Source: Oceaniglobus indicus
GTDB lineage: Bacteria > Pseudomonadota > Alphaproteobacteria > Rhodobacterales > Rhodobacteraceae
Length of the DNA stretch: 64,000 nt
NCBI RefSeq assembly: GCF_002751875.1
Contig: NZ_NMZM01000002.1
Coordinates: 434,001-498,000 of the forward strand
Direction of reading: 5' to 3'
In this document: positions 8,212 to 16,761 of the stretch, in pieces
How positions within the stretch are numbered: position 1 is the first letter of the stretch
Layout of the letters: each line of letters starts with the position of its first letter
The notes under the pieces: generated by a model
The model's database searches: none
Told to the model about the DNA's origin: nothing
What the model saw: only the letters and a program-made list of their open reading frames with translations
Made by a program: the position numbers and the translations under genes

Positions 8212-9600
8212 TCAGAACAATCGGTTGGATCCAAGCGCGGGCCGGGCGTCGGGACCGGTGGTGTCGATGTCGGCGCGGTTCCACACGGTTTCGACGATTG
8301 CGCCGCGCCGCTCGGGTCGGTGCTGTCCGCCGGCGACGGTGTCCGAGCCGTTGGCAAAGCTCAGCTCGGCCCCCGATCGCTCGAGCAGCGTCTTGGCGAT
8401 GAACATGCCCAGACCCATTCCCTCGTAATGGGGGCGCGGGTTGGCGGGCGTTTCGCCACCGCGCCGTCGCAGGAACGGATCGCCCAGCCGGGGCAGAACG
8501 CTGGCCGGGTATCCGGGCCCGTCGTCGGCAATGCGCACGAAGATCTGCGTGTCGCTCCACCGGACGTCGATCCAGACGGTTTCGCGCGCGAAGTCGACGG
8601 CATTCTGAACCAGGTTGCGCAACCCGTGGATGATCTCGGGGCGGCGTTCGATTTCCGGCTGGCGCGCATTGGCCCCGGGTCGGGCCGCCACATCGAACAG
8701 GACGGTGCGCCCCCGGTCGCGGTGCGGTTCGGCCGCTTCCTCGACGATCGATGAAATCGGTGCGGTCCGCACCTGAAGATCGTCCTTTCCGACCCGCCCC
8801 ATCGAACGCAGGATGTCGCGGCACCGGTCGGCCTGTTGCCCGATCAGCACGGCGTCGGCCCTCAGGTCGCTGTTTTCCAGCTCGTCCAGCAGTTCGGACG
8901 CCACCAGCTTGATCGTCGCCAGGGGTGTGCCCAGTTCATGGGCGGTTGCGGCCACGACGCCGCCCAGATCGGTCAGCTTCTGTTCGCGCGCCAATGCCAT
9001 CTGCGTCGCGGCCAGCGCATCGCCCATGGCATTCACCTCGGACGTCACGCGCCGGGCATAGGCCGACAGGAACACGATACCGATCATCAGCGCCACCCAG
9101 AAACCGAAGATGAAAAGGCGGGGCAGCTGCATCTCGTATCCGGCATGGGTGACCAGCGGCAGATGCACCACCCCGACCAGGGTCATCGCCACCATCGCCA
9201 CGACCGCGATCACGATGTTCGGGCCCCGTTCCAGCGTCGTCGCCGAGATCGTGACCGGTGCAAGGATCAGCAGGGCAAAGGGATTGTTCAGCCCTCCGGT
9301 CAGGAACAGCAGCCACGTCAGCTGCGAAATGTCGAACAGCAGCAGGATCTGCATTTCCTGTGCCGACAGACGCTTGTTTTCGGGAAAGATGAACCGCGGC
9401 ACGAGGTTCGACAGCACCGCCGCGCCCACCGCCAGAAAACACCAGCCCAGTTCCAGTTTCAGACCGAAGGCATAGGCCCCCAGCAGGATTGCGACCATTT
9501 GCCCCACCACCGCGATGGACCGCAAAAAGACGAGGGTGCGCAGCCGCACCCAGTTTGATCTGCGTGGCTTGGTCAATGCTGAGGGTGTTGCGTGGTCCAC
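8212..9600 (-). CDS. regB: Redox sensor histidine kinase RegB (PrrB)
   Basis: A 462-residue membrane kinase that reports redox state to RegA. Six hydrophobic segments occupy about residues 20-185. The quinone-site motif GGLNNPF is at 102-108, the H-box AHELGTP puts the phosphorylated His at about 221, and the redox Cys (RCRDILRSMG) is at about 260. The HATPase N and G boxes follow. The start is set at GTG 9600, which has AGAAGG six bases upstream; the ATG 54 bases further upstream has no ribosome site. Divergent from senC-regA, the classical Rhodobacter arrangement. Confidence 0.93.
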   Translation of the reverse strand: MDHATPSALTKPRRSNWVRLRTLVFLRSIAVVGQMVAILLGAYAFGLKLELGWCFLAVGAAVLSNLVPRFIFPENKRLSAQEMQILLLFDISQLTWLLFLTGGLNNPFALLILAPVTISATTLERGPNIVIAVVAMVAMTLVGVVHLPLVTHAGYEMQLPRLFIFGFWVALMIGIVFLSAYARRVTSEVNAMGDALAATQMALAREQKLTDLGGVVAATAHELGTPLATIKLVASELLDELENSDLRADAVLIGQQADRCRDILRSMGRVGKDDLQVRTAPISSIVEEAAEPHRDRGRTVLFDVAARPGANARQPEIERRPEIIHGLRNLVQNAVDFARETVWIDVRWSDTQIFVRIADDGPGYPASVLPRLGDPFLRRRGGETPANPRPHYEGMGLGMFIAKTLLERSGAELSFANGSDTVAGGQHRPERRGAIVETVWNRADIDTTGPDARPALGSNRLF

Positions 9601-9696
9601 CGGTGGCCTTCTGTCGGAAATGTGCGGGTTGGCGCCCTTGTAAGTAGGGCGCATTGAGGGGATCAATGCGCCACGGATGCAAGGAGAAGGCCACCC

Positions 9697-10344
9697 ATGC
9701 TTAAAATTTATGCAATCGCCGCCGTTGTCGCGATTCTCGCCATGCTCGGTGGGCTGTGGTATTATGTTGCGGTCGCGCCGCGGGGCGACATTTTCGCCAA
9801 CTGCCGCGAAAGCAGCGTGGCCGGTGGCACCGCCGCGATCGGCGGATCCTTCACCCTTGTTTCGGAAACCGGCGAGACGGTGACGGACGCCGACGTGATA
9901 ACCAAGCCATCGCTGATCTATTTCGGGTATACCTTCTGCCCCGATGTCTGCCCGCTGGACGCGGCGCGCAACGCCGAGGCGGTCGAGATCCTGGCCGAAC
10001 AAGGCGTCGATGTGCAGCCGGTGTTCATCACGATCGATCCGGCCCGCGACACCCCGGAGGTGCTGGCCGAATGGACCGATTATCTGCATCCCGACATGCT
10101 GGGCCTGACCGGAACGCCCGAACAGATCAAGGCGGCGTCGCAGACCTACAAGACCTATTTCGCCAAGCGCAATGCCGACGATCCCGAGTATTACCTGATG
10201 GATCACTCGGTGTTCAGCTATCTGGTGCTGCCCGAACACGGCTTCGTCGAATTCTTTCGTGGTGCCCCCAATGCACTGGGTCCGGGGGTCGAGGCACAGG
10301 AAGTGGCGGATCGCGCCGCCTGTTTCATAAAAGCAGCGTCGTGA
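9697..10344 (+). CDS. senC: SCO1/SenC-family copper chaperone (PrrC)
   Basis: A 215-residue thioredoxin-fold protein anchored by an N-terminal membrane helix (residues 4-24). It has the CuA-assembly motif C81-P-D-V-C85 and the third copper ligand His170 (MDHSVF). The family delivers copper to cytochrome oxidase and in Rhodobacter also links oxidase activity to RegB signalling. AAGGAGA precedes the ATG. It is divergent from regB with only about 96 bases between starts, and followed by regA. Confidence 0.92.
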   Translation: MLKIYAIAAVVAILAMLGGLWYYVAVAPRGDIFANCRESSVAGGTAAIGGSFTLVSETGETVTDADVITKPSLIYFGYTFCPDVCPLDAARNAEAVEILAEQGVDVQPVFITIDPARDTPEVLAEWTDYLHPDMLGLTGTPEQIKAASQTYKTYFAKRNADDPEYYLMDHSVFSYLVLPEHGFVEFFRGAPNALGPGVEAQEVADRAACFIKAAS

Positions 10345-10358
10345 CGTCACCCGTCACG
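10340..10358. other. Short hairpin at the senC stop
   Basis: A perfect 7-bp inverted repeat (CGTGACG, 5-base loop, CGTCACG) spans the senC stop codon. No T-run follows, so termination would be weak. It may separate senC from regA expression or bind a regulator. Confidence 0.35.
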
Positions 10359-10442
10359 GAGGGCACAATCGGGGTTTGACCTGTGACGAAATGCGCCTAA
10401 CTGATTGTCATGCTTGATATGAAATCTTTGGGAACCGCAGCG

Positions 10443-10997
10443 ATGACATCCACCGCAGAGCCCGGGATCGGGCCAGACAAGACGCTGCTTCTGGTGGATG
10501 ACGACGAAGCCTTCGTCAAACGCCTTGCGCGCGCGATGGAAAAGCGCGGCTTTCAGGTTGAAACGGCGGAATCCGTCGCCGGTGGCCGGGCCATCGCCAC
10601 CGCACGGCCGCCCGCCTATGCGGTGGTCGACCTGCGTCTGGAAGACGGTAGCGGTCTGGACATCGTCGAAACCCTGCGCGAACGCCGCCCGGACAGCCGG
10701 ATCGTCGTGCTGACGGGATATGGGGCCATCGCCACGGCCGTTGCCGCGGTCAAGATCGGCGCCACCGATTACCTGGCCAAACCCGCCGATGCCAATGACG
10801 TGATGGCGGCGCTTCTGGAAAACGGCGCGATGCTGCCGCCGCCGCCTGAAAACCCGATGTCCGCCGACCGGGTGCGGTGGGAACATATCCAGCGGGTTTA
10901 CGAGCAATGCGACCGCAACGTCAGCGAAACCGCCCGCCGTCTGCACATGCATCGCCGGACCCTGCAACGGATCCTGGCCAAGCGGTCACCGCGCTGA
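10443..10997 (+). CDS. regA: Redox response regulator RegA (PrrA)
   Basis: Response regulator of the RegB/RegA system, controlling photosynthesis, respiration, and carbon and nitrogen fixation genes in relatives. Acidic pocket DD at 20-21, phospho-acceptor Asp63 (VVDLRLEDG), the four-proline linker (PPPPENP), and a Fis-type helix-turn-helix ending HRRTLQRILAKRSPR. ATG 10443 gives 184 residues and Asp63, matching known RegA length and numbering. An in-frame ATG at 10410 would add 11 residues. A possible TTGACC...TAACTG promoter lies at 10376-10403. Confidence 0.94.
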   Translation: MTSTAEPGIGPDKTLLLVDDDEAFVKRLARAMEKRGFQVETAESVAGGRAIATARPPAYAVVDLRLEDGSGLDIVETLRERRPDSRIVVLTGYGAIATAVAAVKIGATDYLAKPADANDVMAALLENGAMLPPPPENPMSADRVRWEHIQRVYEQCDRNVSETARRLHMHRRTLQRILAKRSPR

Positions 10998-11052
10998 TTG
11001 CCGGGCGGTGCCGCAGGGCGCATGCCTTGACGGCCCACGCCGTGGTAAACGG

Positions 11053-11092
11053 TTGAAACTCCTGCCGACGCTTGTATTTTAAGTGTCGACAT
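11053..11092 (+). promoter_or_regulatory. gntR promoter with overlapping operator site 1
   Basis: TTGAAA (11053-11058), 16 bases, TATTTT (11075-11080) makes a plausible sigma-70 promoter for the gntR gene. Overlapping its -10 box is a 21-base element at 11072-11092: TTGTATTTTA, two bases, TGTCGACAT. The same element recurs inverted at 11870-11890 in front of the deaminase gene with 19 of 21 bases identical. Autoregulation is inferred. Confidence 0.6.
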
Positions 11093-11103
11093 GAGGAGCG
11101 GCC

Positions 11104-11814
11104 ATGCCCACCACACCCCCCCGCAAACCGACCGAACGCAAGCGCGGCTCGGGCGTGCAGTTCGTCTATAACGTCCTGCGCGATGAAATCCTGAGCCTGA
11201 AGCTGGCCCCCGGCAGCCCCATCGACGAGGTGCAGCTGTCACAACGCCTGTCCACGTCACGCACGCCGATCCGCGAGGCCTTGGTGCGGCTGGCCGGCGA
11301 CGGGTTGGTGACGACCTTGCCGAACCGCTCGACCGTGGTGACGAACATCGACCTGCTGAACCTGCATGCGTTCTTCGATGCGATCACGCTGATGTATCGC
11401 GTGACGACCCGCCTTGCGGCGCAGAACCACCGCGCCGACGACCTGCCCGCCATCCGCGCCCGACAGGCCGAGTTCGCGCAGGCGGTGAACGGTCAGGATG
11501 CGCTAGGCATGATCGCCACGAACCGCGATTTCCACGCCGCGATCGCCGCGGCCGCGCGCAACCCCTATTACGAAAGCCTGTTCCTGCGCCTGCTCGACGA
11601 AGGACGGCGTATGATGCGCCTCTATTATTCGTCGTTCAACGACAAGCTGCCGCAACGCTATGTCGTCGAACATGAAGAGATCATCGCCGCCATCGAAGCG
11701 CGCGACATCGACCTGTCAGACCGGCTGGCCCGCGCCCATGCCGATCAGATCGTGACGCAGACGCGCAACATGATCGCCGCCGAACGCCGGGTCGACATCT
11801 CGCTGGAAATCTAG
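11104..11814 (+). CDS. GntR-family (FadR/FCD subfamily) transcriptional regulator
   Basis: A 236-residue regulator. The N-terminal winged helix has the typical recognition region SRTPIREALVRLAGDGLV, and an all-helical FCD ligand-binding domain follows, with conserved metal-ligand-type positions (D and H residues in RDFHAAI and EHEEI). GAGGAG precedes the ATG. It lies at the head of the hydroxyproline genes, 134 bases before the deaminase start, and shares a near-identical operator with that gene. It is most likely the local hydroxyproline-responsive regulator. The effector is an inference. Confidence 0.88.
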   Translation: MPTTPPRKPTERKRGSGVQFVYNVLRDEILSLKLAPGSPIDEVQLSQRLSTSRTPIREALVRLAGDGLVTTLPNRSTVVTNIDLLNLHAFFDAITLMYRVTTRLAAQNHRADDLPAIRARQAEFAQAVNGQDALGMIATNRDFHAAIAAAARNPYYESLFLRLLDEGRRMMRLYYSSFNDKLPQRYVVEHEEIIAAIEARDIDLSDRLARAHADQIVTQTRNMIAAERRVDISLEI

Positions 11815-11869
11815 GCGCGGCTGTGCCGACCGTGGCGAGGTCGAAGCGACGAACACCTGTGCTCATTTT

Positions 11870-11900
11870 ATGTCGACAAATAAAATACAAAGGGTATACT
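11870..11900 (+). promoter_or_regulatory. Deaminase-gene promoter with operator site 2
   Basis: ATGTCGACA, AA, TAAAATACAA at 11870-11890 is the inverted counterpart of site 1. A promoter TCGACA (11873-11878), 16 bases, TATACT (11895-11900) has its -35 box inside this site. A bound GntR protein would block it. The local AT-richness stands out against the surrounding genes. Confidence 0.6.
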
Positions 11901-11947
11901 CACGTCGATTCCCCGCCGTTTCATCCGCGCTTCACAAGGAGACTTCC

Positions 11948-12892
11948 ATGACGTCCAGCATCTTCTCGGGCTGCATTCCCGCCCTGATGACCCCCTGCAA
12001 TCCCGATCGCAGCCCCGATTTCGACGGGCTGGTGAAGATGGGCAAGCGCATGATCGACGCCGGTATGCGCGCGGTCGTCTATTGCGGGTCGATGGGCGAC
12101 TGGCCGCTGCTGACCGACGAACAGCGCATGGAAGGCGTCGCGCGCCTGGTCGATGCCGGTGTTCCTGTGATCGTCGGAACCGGCGCGGTGAACACGAAGA
12201 TAGCGGCCGAGCACGCCGCCCATGCCCAGAAGGTCGGTGCCGAGGGTCTGATGGTGATCCCGCGCCTGTTGTCGCGCGGCACGTCGGTCGCGGCGCAGCG
12301 CAACCATTTCAAGGCGATCCTGTCGGCGGCCCCCGATCTGCCCGCCGTGATCTATAACAGCCCCCATTACGGGTTCGAGACGCGCGCCGATCTGTTCTTT
12401 GCCCTGCGCGCCGAACATTCGAACCTGGCCGGGTTCAAGGAATTCGGCGGTGACGCCGCCCTGCGTTATGCCGCCGAGCATATCACCAGCGGCAATGACG
12501 ACATCATCCTGATGGTCGGCGTCGATACCTCGGCCTATTACGGCTTCGTCAACTGCGGAGCCCAGGGTGCGATCACCGGAATCGGCAACGTGCTGCCCCG
12601 CGAATTGCTGCACCTTGTCGAGCTTTGCCAGGCTGCCGCCGCCGGCGACGCCGTCGCGCGGACCCGCGCGCGCGAGTTGGATCAGGCCCTGGCCGAACTG
12701 TCCTCCTATGACGAAGGGACCGACCTGGTTCTGTTCTACAAGCACATGCTGGTGGTCGATGGTCACGATGAATACACGCTGCATTTCAACGAGACCGACC
12801 AGTTGAGCGACAGCCAGAAAGGCTATGCCGAGGCGCAGCTCAAGCTGTTCCGCACATGGTATGCCGACTGGAACGACAAGAACGCCGCCTGA
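11948..12892 (+). CDS. DHDPS-family lyase, probable 1-pyrroline-4-hydroxy-2-carboxylate (HPC) deaminase
   Basis: A 314-residue (beta/alpha)8 aldolase of the dihydrodipicolinate synthase family. The Schiff-base lysine is K164 (AGFKEFGG) and the family tyrosine Y136 (VIYNSPHYG). In trans-4-hydroxyproline catabolism this family converts HPC to 2-oxoglutarate semialdehyde plus ammonia. The adjacent KGSA dehydrogenase, D-hydroxyproline oxidase and epimerase make that role far more likely than lysine biosynthesis. The start at 11948 follows AAGGAG; the longer open frame begins inside the promoter. A strong terminator follows the gene. Confidence 0.85.
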   Translation: MTSSIFSGCIPALMTPCNPDRSPDFDGLVKMGKRMIDAGMRAVVYCGSMGDWPLLTDEQRMEGVARLVDAGVPVIVGTGAVNTKIAAEHAAHAQKVGAEGLMVIPRLLSRGTSVAAQRNHFKAILSAAPDLPAVIYNSPHYGFETRADLFFALRAEHSNLAGFKEFGGDAALRYAAEHITSGNDDIILMVGVDTSAYYGFVNCGAQGAITGIGNVLPRELLHLVELCQAAAAGDAVARTRARELDQALAELSSYDEGTDLVLFYKHMLVVDGHDEYTLHFNETDQLSDSQKGYAEAQLKLFRTWYADWNDKNAA

Positions 12893-12921
12893 CGGATCCG
12901 TTTGGACCATCGTCGCGTTGC

Positions 12922-12949
12922 ACCGGCCCTTCCCATCGGAAGGGCCGGT
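12922..12949. terminator. Bidirectional terminator between deaminase and Ldh-type reductase genes
   Basis: A perfect 12-bp stem (ACCGGCCCTTCC at 12922-12933, loop CATC, complement at 12938-12949) followed by TTTG. The flanking genes converge on it. Confidence 0.85.
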
Positions 12950-12955
12950 TTGCGT

Positions 12956-13987
12956 TCAGCTGACGGCGTCCAGACCGCCTTCGCGCAGGCGGTCCAGAAT
13001 TGCCATTTCGTCGGCGTTCAGCGTGATGCCATCCGACAGCGCCTTGGCCCGGGCCGCGAACCGGCGTTGCGACGGCAGGCGCGCGCCCTGGCCCAGGATC
13101 ACCTCGAACAGGGCTTCGGCGCGGGCCATGGGATCGCCGGGCCGCCCGGCGGCGAACCGTGCGGGGTCGAAGGCCAGGATCAGTTCGCCATGGGCGGGGG
13201 CCAGGGCCGTGGTGCCAAGGGCCTCCAACGCTTCGGGGCTGGTCAGATCGCCGATCATCACCCCGGCCAGAAGCTCGATCATCGTGGCGATGGCCGATCC
13301 CTTGTGCCCGCCGAACGGCAGCATGGCTCCGGCCAGGGCCGCTTCGGGATCGTTGGTCGGGTTGCCCTGTGCATCGATCGCCCAGCCATCGGGCAGGGTC
13401 TTGCCGGCGCGGCGGTGCAGCTCGATCTCGCCCCGGGCGACGACGCTGGTGGCGAAGTCGAAAACATAGGGGTCGCCGCCGGGCCGGGGCCAGCCGAACG
13501 CAAACGGGTTGGTGCCCAACAGCGCGCTGGTGCCGCCGGCCGGCGCGACGCTGGCATAGCTGGGGCACATGGCCATCGCGACCAGGCCACGGTCGGTCAG
13601 CATCTCGACCTCGGGCCAGAGCGCCGCGAAATGGGTGCAATCGTTGATCACGAGGGCCGCCATGCCAAGCGACGCCGCGCGGTCCGCCAGGGCGGGAACG
13701 CCCAGTTCGAACGCGGCGTTGGAAAAGCCACCCTTGGCCGAGACCCGCACCACGGCACCGTCGTCGGCGTGCAGCTCGGGGACCGCGTCGGCGACAACCT
13801 TGCCGGCCTTCAGGGTGCGCAGGCAGCCTTCGATGCGATAGACGCCATGGGACTTGCAGGCGTCGCGTTCGCCGGCCGCGATCACCCGCGCCAGGGCGCC
13901 GGCATGCAGGGGCGACAGGCCGCCACGCTCGAGGATCTCGGTGACAAGAGCGGTCAGCGCAGGCACGGTCATCGTTCTGTCGGTCAT
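12956..13987 (-). CDS. Ldh-family NAD(P)H oxidoreductase, probable delta1-pyrroline-2-carboxylate reductase
   Basis: A 343-residue member of the malate/L-lactate dehydrogenase type-2 family, which also contains delta1-piperideine/pyrroline-2-carboxylate reductases. Family landmarks seen are SHGVYRIEGCL, the HFAALWPEVE region, GTNPFAFGWPRPG and MLPFGGHKGSAIATMIELLAG. In 3-hydroxyproline breakdown, dehydratases yield delta1-pyrroline-2-carboxylate, which this enzyme would reduce to L-proline. Both dehydratase types are encoded downstream on the other strand. Start 13987 is preceded by AAGGAAGG. It is divergent from the KGSA dehydrogenase across a palindromic site. Confidence 0.83.
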   Translation of the reverse strand: MTDRTMTVPALTALVTEILERGGLSPLHAGALARVIAAGERDACKSHGVYRIEGCLRTLKAGKVVADAVPELHADDGAVVRVSAKGGFSNAAFELGVPALADRAASLGMAALVINDCTHFAALWPEVEMLTDRGLVAMAMCPSYASVAPAGGTSALLGTNPFAFGWPRPGGDPYVFDFATSVVARGEIELHRRAGKTLPDGWAIDAQGNPTNDPEAALAGAMLPFGGHKGSAIATMIELLAGVMIGDLTSPEALEALGTTALAPAHGELILAFDPARFAAGRPGDPMARAEALFEVILGQGARLPSQRRFAARAKALSDGITLNADEMAILDRLREGGLDAVS

Positions 13988-14022
13988 GGGGATCCTTCCT
14001 TGGGGTCGTGAAACTTGCAAAT

Positions 14023-14043
14023 CTGCATACATACTGTATGCAG
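14023..14043. promoter_or_regulatory. Palindromic operator between divergent reductase and KGSA dehydrogenase genes
   Basis: CTGCATAC (14023-14030), ATACT, GTATGCAG (14036-14043): a perfect 8-bp-arm inverted repeat in the 138-base divergent gap. Its form is typical of GntR-type operators, but the sequence differs from the two TGTCGACA-containing sites near 11.1 and 11.9 kb. It probably controls one or both divergent transcripts. Confidence 0.6.
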
Positions 14044-14125
14044 CACGGAACGGATGCAAGGCCCGGCCCGGATTGACGACCGACATCCGCCGGTTGGGCA
14101 CGTTCAGCACGGAGGGAAAGCCAGC

Positions 14126-15643
14126 ATGACATTCAAACCGCACGGAAAGCACCTGATCGCCGGCGATTGGGTCGCCGGGGAGGCGACGTTCGACTCGGCG
14201 CCGGCCCACGGGCCATCGCACGCCTATTCGCTCGGAACGCCGGATCTGGTCGACCGCGCGGTCGAAGCGGCCGAGGACGCCTTTGCAGCCTATTCGGCCA
14301 CGTCACGCGAAGACCGCGCCGCGTTCCTCGAGGCCATCGCCGACGAAATCGACGCCCGGGGCGCCGATGTCACCGAAATCGGAACCCAGGAATCCGGTCT
14401 GCCGAGCGGGCGACTGGAGGGCGAGCGGGGCCGGACCGTGGGCCAGCTGCGCCTGTTCGCCGATCATATCCGCAAGGGGGCGTATCTGGATCGTCGCGAG
14501 GATGCGGCGCAACCCGATCGCGCGCCCGCGCCGCGGCCCGCCATGGTGATGGTGCAGCGCCCCATCGGCCCGGTCGCGGTGTTCGGCGCGTCGAACTTCC
14601 CGCTGGCGTTTTCCACGGCGGGCGGTGATACGGCGGCGGCGCTGGCCGCCGGTTGCCCAGTGGTCGTCAAGGGCCATTCCGCCCATCCCGGCACCGGCGA
14701 GATCATCGCCGAAGCGGTGCGGGCGGCGGTCGAACGCTGTGGCATGCCCAAGGGTGTCTTCTCCCTGATCCAGGGCGGCGATCGCAAGGTCGGCCAGGCG
14801 CTGGTTCAGCATCCGCTGATCAAGGCCGTGGGCTTCACCGGTTCGCTGGCCGGGGGCCGCGCATTGTTCGATCTGTGCGCCGCCCGCCCCGAGCCGATCC
14901 CGTTCTTCGGTGAGCTGGGCTCGGTCAACCCGATGTTCGTCCTGTCCCACGCGGCCGAGGCGCGGGCCGAGGAGATCGCCAAGGGATGGGCCGGATCGCT
15001 GACCATGGGCGCCGGTCAGTTCTGCACCAACCCCGGTATCGCCGTGATTTCGGATGGGCCGGCCGCCGACCGGTTTGTCGCCGCGACAGCCGAAGCGTTG
15101 CAGGACGTATCGACCCAGGTGATGCTGACTGACGGCATTGCCGATGCCTATCGTGACGGGCGCGCGCGGGTCGGTGAGGACGCGGCCGTGAAGGCCGTGA
15201 CGGTCGGTGACTCCGACGGCCGAAACGCCGCCCCCGCGCTGTTCGAGACGACCGCCACCCAATTCCTGGCGAATCCCGCGCTCCATGAAGAGGTGTTCGG
15301 GCCGCTTGGGTTGGTCGTGCGGGCGAGGTCGGCGGACGAGATCGAACAGATCGCGCGCGGACTGGCGGGGCAGCTGACCGTGACCCTGCACATGGATGAC
15401 AGCGACACGGATACCGCCGCCGCCCTGCGCCCCACGCTTGAGCGCAAGGCCGGACGGCTTCTGGTCAACGGCTTTCCCACGGGCGTCGAAGTGGTCGACT
15501 CGATGGTGCATGGCGGGCCTTACCCGGCCAGCACCAACTTTGGCGCCACCAGCGTCGGCACCTTGGCCATCCGCCGGTTCCTGCGCCCGGTCTGTTATCA
15601 GAACATGCCGGCGGCGCTGTTGCCCGAGGATGCGATCGGCTGA
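14126..15643 (+). CDS. 2-oxoglutarate semialdehyde (2,5-dioxovalerate) dehydrogenase
   Basis: A 505-residue aldehyde dehydrogenase of the type that oxidises alpha-ketoglutarate semialdehyde to 2-oxoglutarate with NAD(P)+. FGASNFPLAFSTAGGDTAAALAAGCPVVVKGHSAHPGT is the variant cofactor region of this subfamily (written here from residues about 156-193), with the general base in FFGELGSVNP and the nucleophile in MGAGQFCTNPG. It is the last step of 4-hydroxyproline catabolism, fed by the HPC deaminase. GGAGGG precedes ATG 14126. A gap of 234 bases separates it from the transporter. Confidence 0.88.
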   Translation: MTFKPHGKHLIAGDWVAGEATFDSAPAHGPSHAYSLGTPDLVDRAVEAAEDAFAAYSATSREDRAAFLEAIADEIDARGADVTEIGTQESGLPSGRLEGERGRTVGQLRLFADHIRKGAYLDRREDAAQPDRAPAPRPAMVMVQRPIGPVAVFGASNFPLAFSTAGGDTAAALAAGCPVVVKGHSAHPGTGEIIAEAVRAAVERCGMPKGVFSLIQGGDRKVGQALVQHPLIKAVGFTGSLAGGRALFDLCAARPEPIPFFGELGSVNPMFVLSHAAEARAEEIAKGWAGSLTMGAGQFCTNPGIAVISDGPAADRFVAATAEALQDVSTQVMLTDGIADAYRDGRARVGEDAAVKAVTVGDSDGRNAAPALFETTATQFLANPALHEEVFGPLGLVVRARSADEIEQIARGLAGQLTVTLHMDDSDTDTAAALRPTLERKAGRLLVNGFPTGVEVVDSMVHGGPYPASTNFGATSVGTLAIRRFLRPVCYQNMPAALLPEDAIG

Positions 15644-15877
15644 GCGGCCGCGGCCCGATCAAAAGCGATCAGGCGGCGCGTTGTGAAATGCGCGCCGTTT
15701 CCTGTTATTACAGTCAATTTCACTGTCAATAGCGGGAAAATAAGTCGATGTTCCGGTTTTCGCGCCGGGGTCAGGCAAAATTCTTGTAATCACAAAAGAT
15801 GTGTTATTGGGTCCATGTGTTTCCGACTCGCCGCTATGCTGGCTATGGACCGATGGAAACAAGTTAGGGAGAGAACA
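15644..15877 (+). promoter_or_regulatory. AT-rich promoter region of the ABC transporter with two inverted repeats
   Basis: This 234-base gap is visibly richer in A/T than its surroundings. It contains ACAGT-(7 bases)-ACTGT at 15710-15726 and an imperfect repeat AATCACA...TGTGTTATT at 15788-15808. Both are candidate operators. No copy of the TTGTATTTTA...TGTCGACAT element was found here. Confidence 0.45.
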
Positions 15878-16687
15878 ATGAAAATCACGAATATCGCGGG
15901 CGGTCTGATCGCCGCTACCCTCGTCGCCGCACCGGCCATGGCCGACAAGCTGGACGATATCGTCTCGTCGGGCACGCTGCGCTGTGCCGTCGTCCTGGAC
16001 TTTCCGCCGATGGGGTCGCGCGATGCCGACAACAACCCGGTCGGCTTTGACGTCGATTACTGCAACGATCTGGCCGCCGCGCTGGGCGTCGAGGCCGAGA
16101 TCGTCGAAACGCCGTTCCCCGATCGTATTCCCGCGCTGGTTTCGGGTCGTGTCGATGTCGGTGTGGCCTCGACCTCGGACACGCTCGAGCGGGCCCGCAC
16201 GGCCGGTTTCACCATCCCCTATTTCGCCTTCACCAACGTCGTGCTGACGCGTGAGGATGCAGGCATCGATGGCTATGAATCGCTGGCCGAACACACTGTC
16301 GGATCGGTCGCGGGCACCTATGAGGGGATCGCGCTGGAAGAAGACATCAAGAAGTGGGACAAGGGCGGCAGCTATCGCCCCTATCAGTCGCAGGCCGATG
16401 TGTTCCTGGCATTGTCGCAGGGCCAGATCGATGCGACCGTCGTCACCTCGACCGTCGCATCGGCCATCGTGGCCGGCGGCAAATACGAGGGTCTGACCAT
16501 CGCCGGCGACGCGCCGTATCTGCCCGATTACGTCGGCCTGATCGCGCTGCGCCAGGAATACGGCCTGCTGAACTATCTGGACCTGTTCATCAACCAGCAG
16601 GTGCGCACCGGCCGGTATCAGGAACTGTATGAAAAGTGGGTCGGCGGCGACGCACCCGACCTGACCATCGACAAGGTCTATCGCTGA
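15878..16687 (+). CDS. Polar amino-acid ABC transporter substrate-binding protein
   Basis: A 269-residue family-3 periplasmic binding protein (HisJ/GlnH type). The signal peptide MKITNIAGGLIAATLVAAPAMA precedes DKLDDIVSSGTLRCAV. The lobe motif VGFDVDYCNDLAAALG and a hinge region near ALVSGRVDVGVAS are visible. The start was moved from the long open frame to ATG 15878, behind AGGGAGAG, because only this gives a signal peptide. It is the first of a binding protein, two permeases and an ATPase, all flanked by hydroxyproline genes, so (hydroxy)proline is the likely ligand. Confidence 0.9.
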   Translation: MKITNIAGGLIAATLVAAPAMADKLDDIVSSGTLRCAVVLDFPPMGSRDADNNPVGFDVDYCNDLAAALGVEAEIVETPFPDRIPALVSGRVDVGVASTSDTLERARTAGFTIPYFAFTNVVLTREDAGIDGYESLAEHTVGSVAGTYEGIALEEDIKKWDKGGSYRPYQSQADVFLALSQGQIDATVVTSTVASAIVAGGKYEGLTIAGDAPYLPDYVGLIALRQEYGLLNYLDLFINQQVRTGRYQELYEKWVGGDAPDLTIDKVYR

Positions 16688-16710
16688 TCCCTGCAGGGGA
16701 TGACACCGGG

Positions 16711-16731
16711 CGGGGGCCGTTCTGGCCCCCG
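16711..16731 (+). terminator. Attenuator-type hairpin after the binding-protein gene
   Basis: A perfect 8-bp stem (CGGGGGCC, loop GTTCT, GGCCCCCG) lies between the binding-protein and permease genes. It lacks a strong T-run. Such hairpins often keep binding-protein mRNA more abundant than permease mRNA. Confidence 0.6.
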
Positions 16732-16761
16732 TTCCCTGAAATGCGATGACGGGGGAGATTG

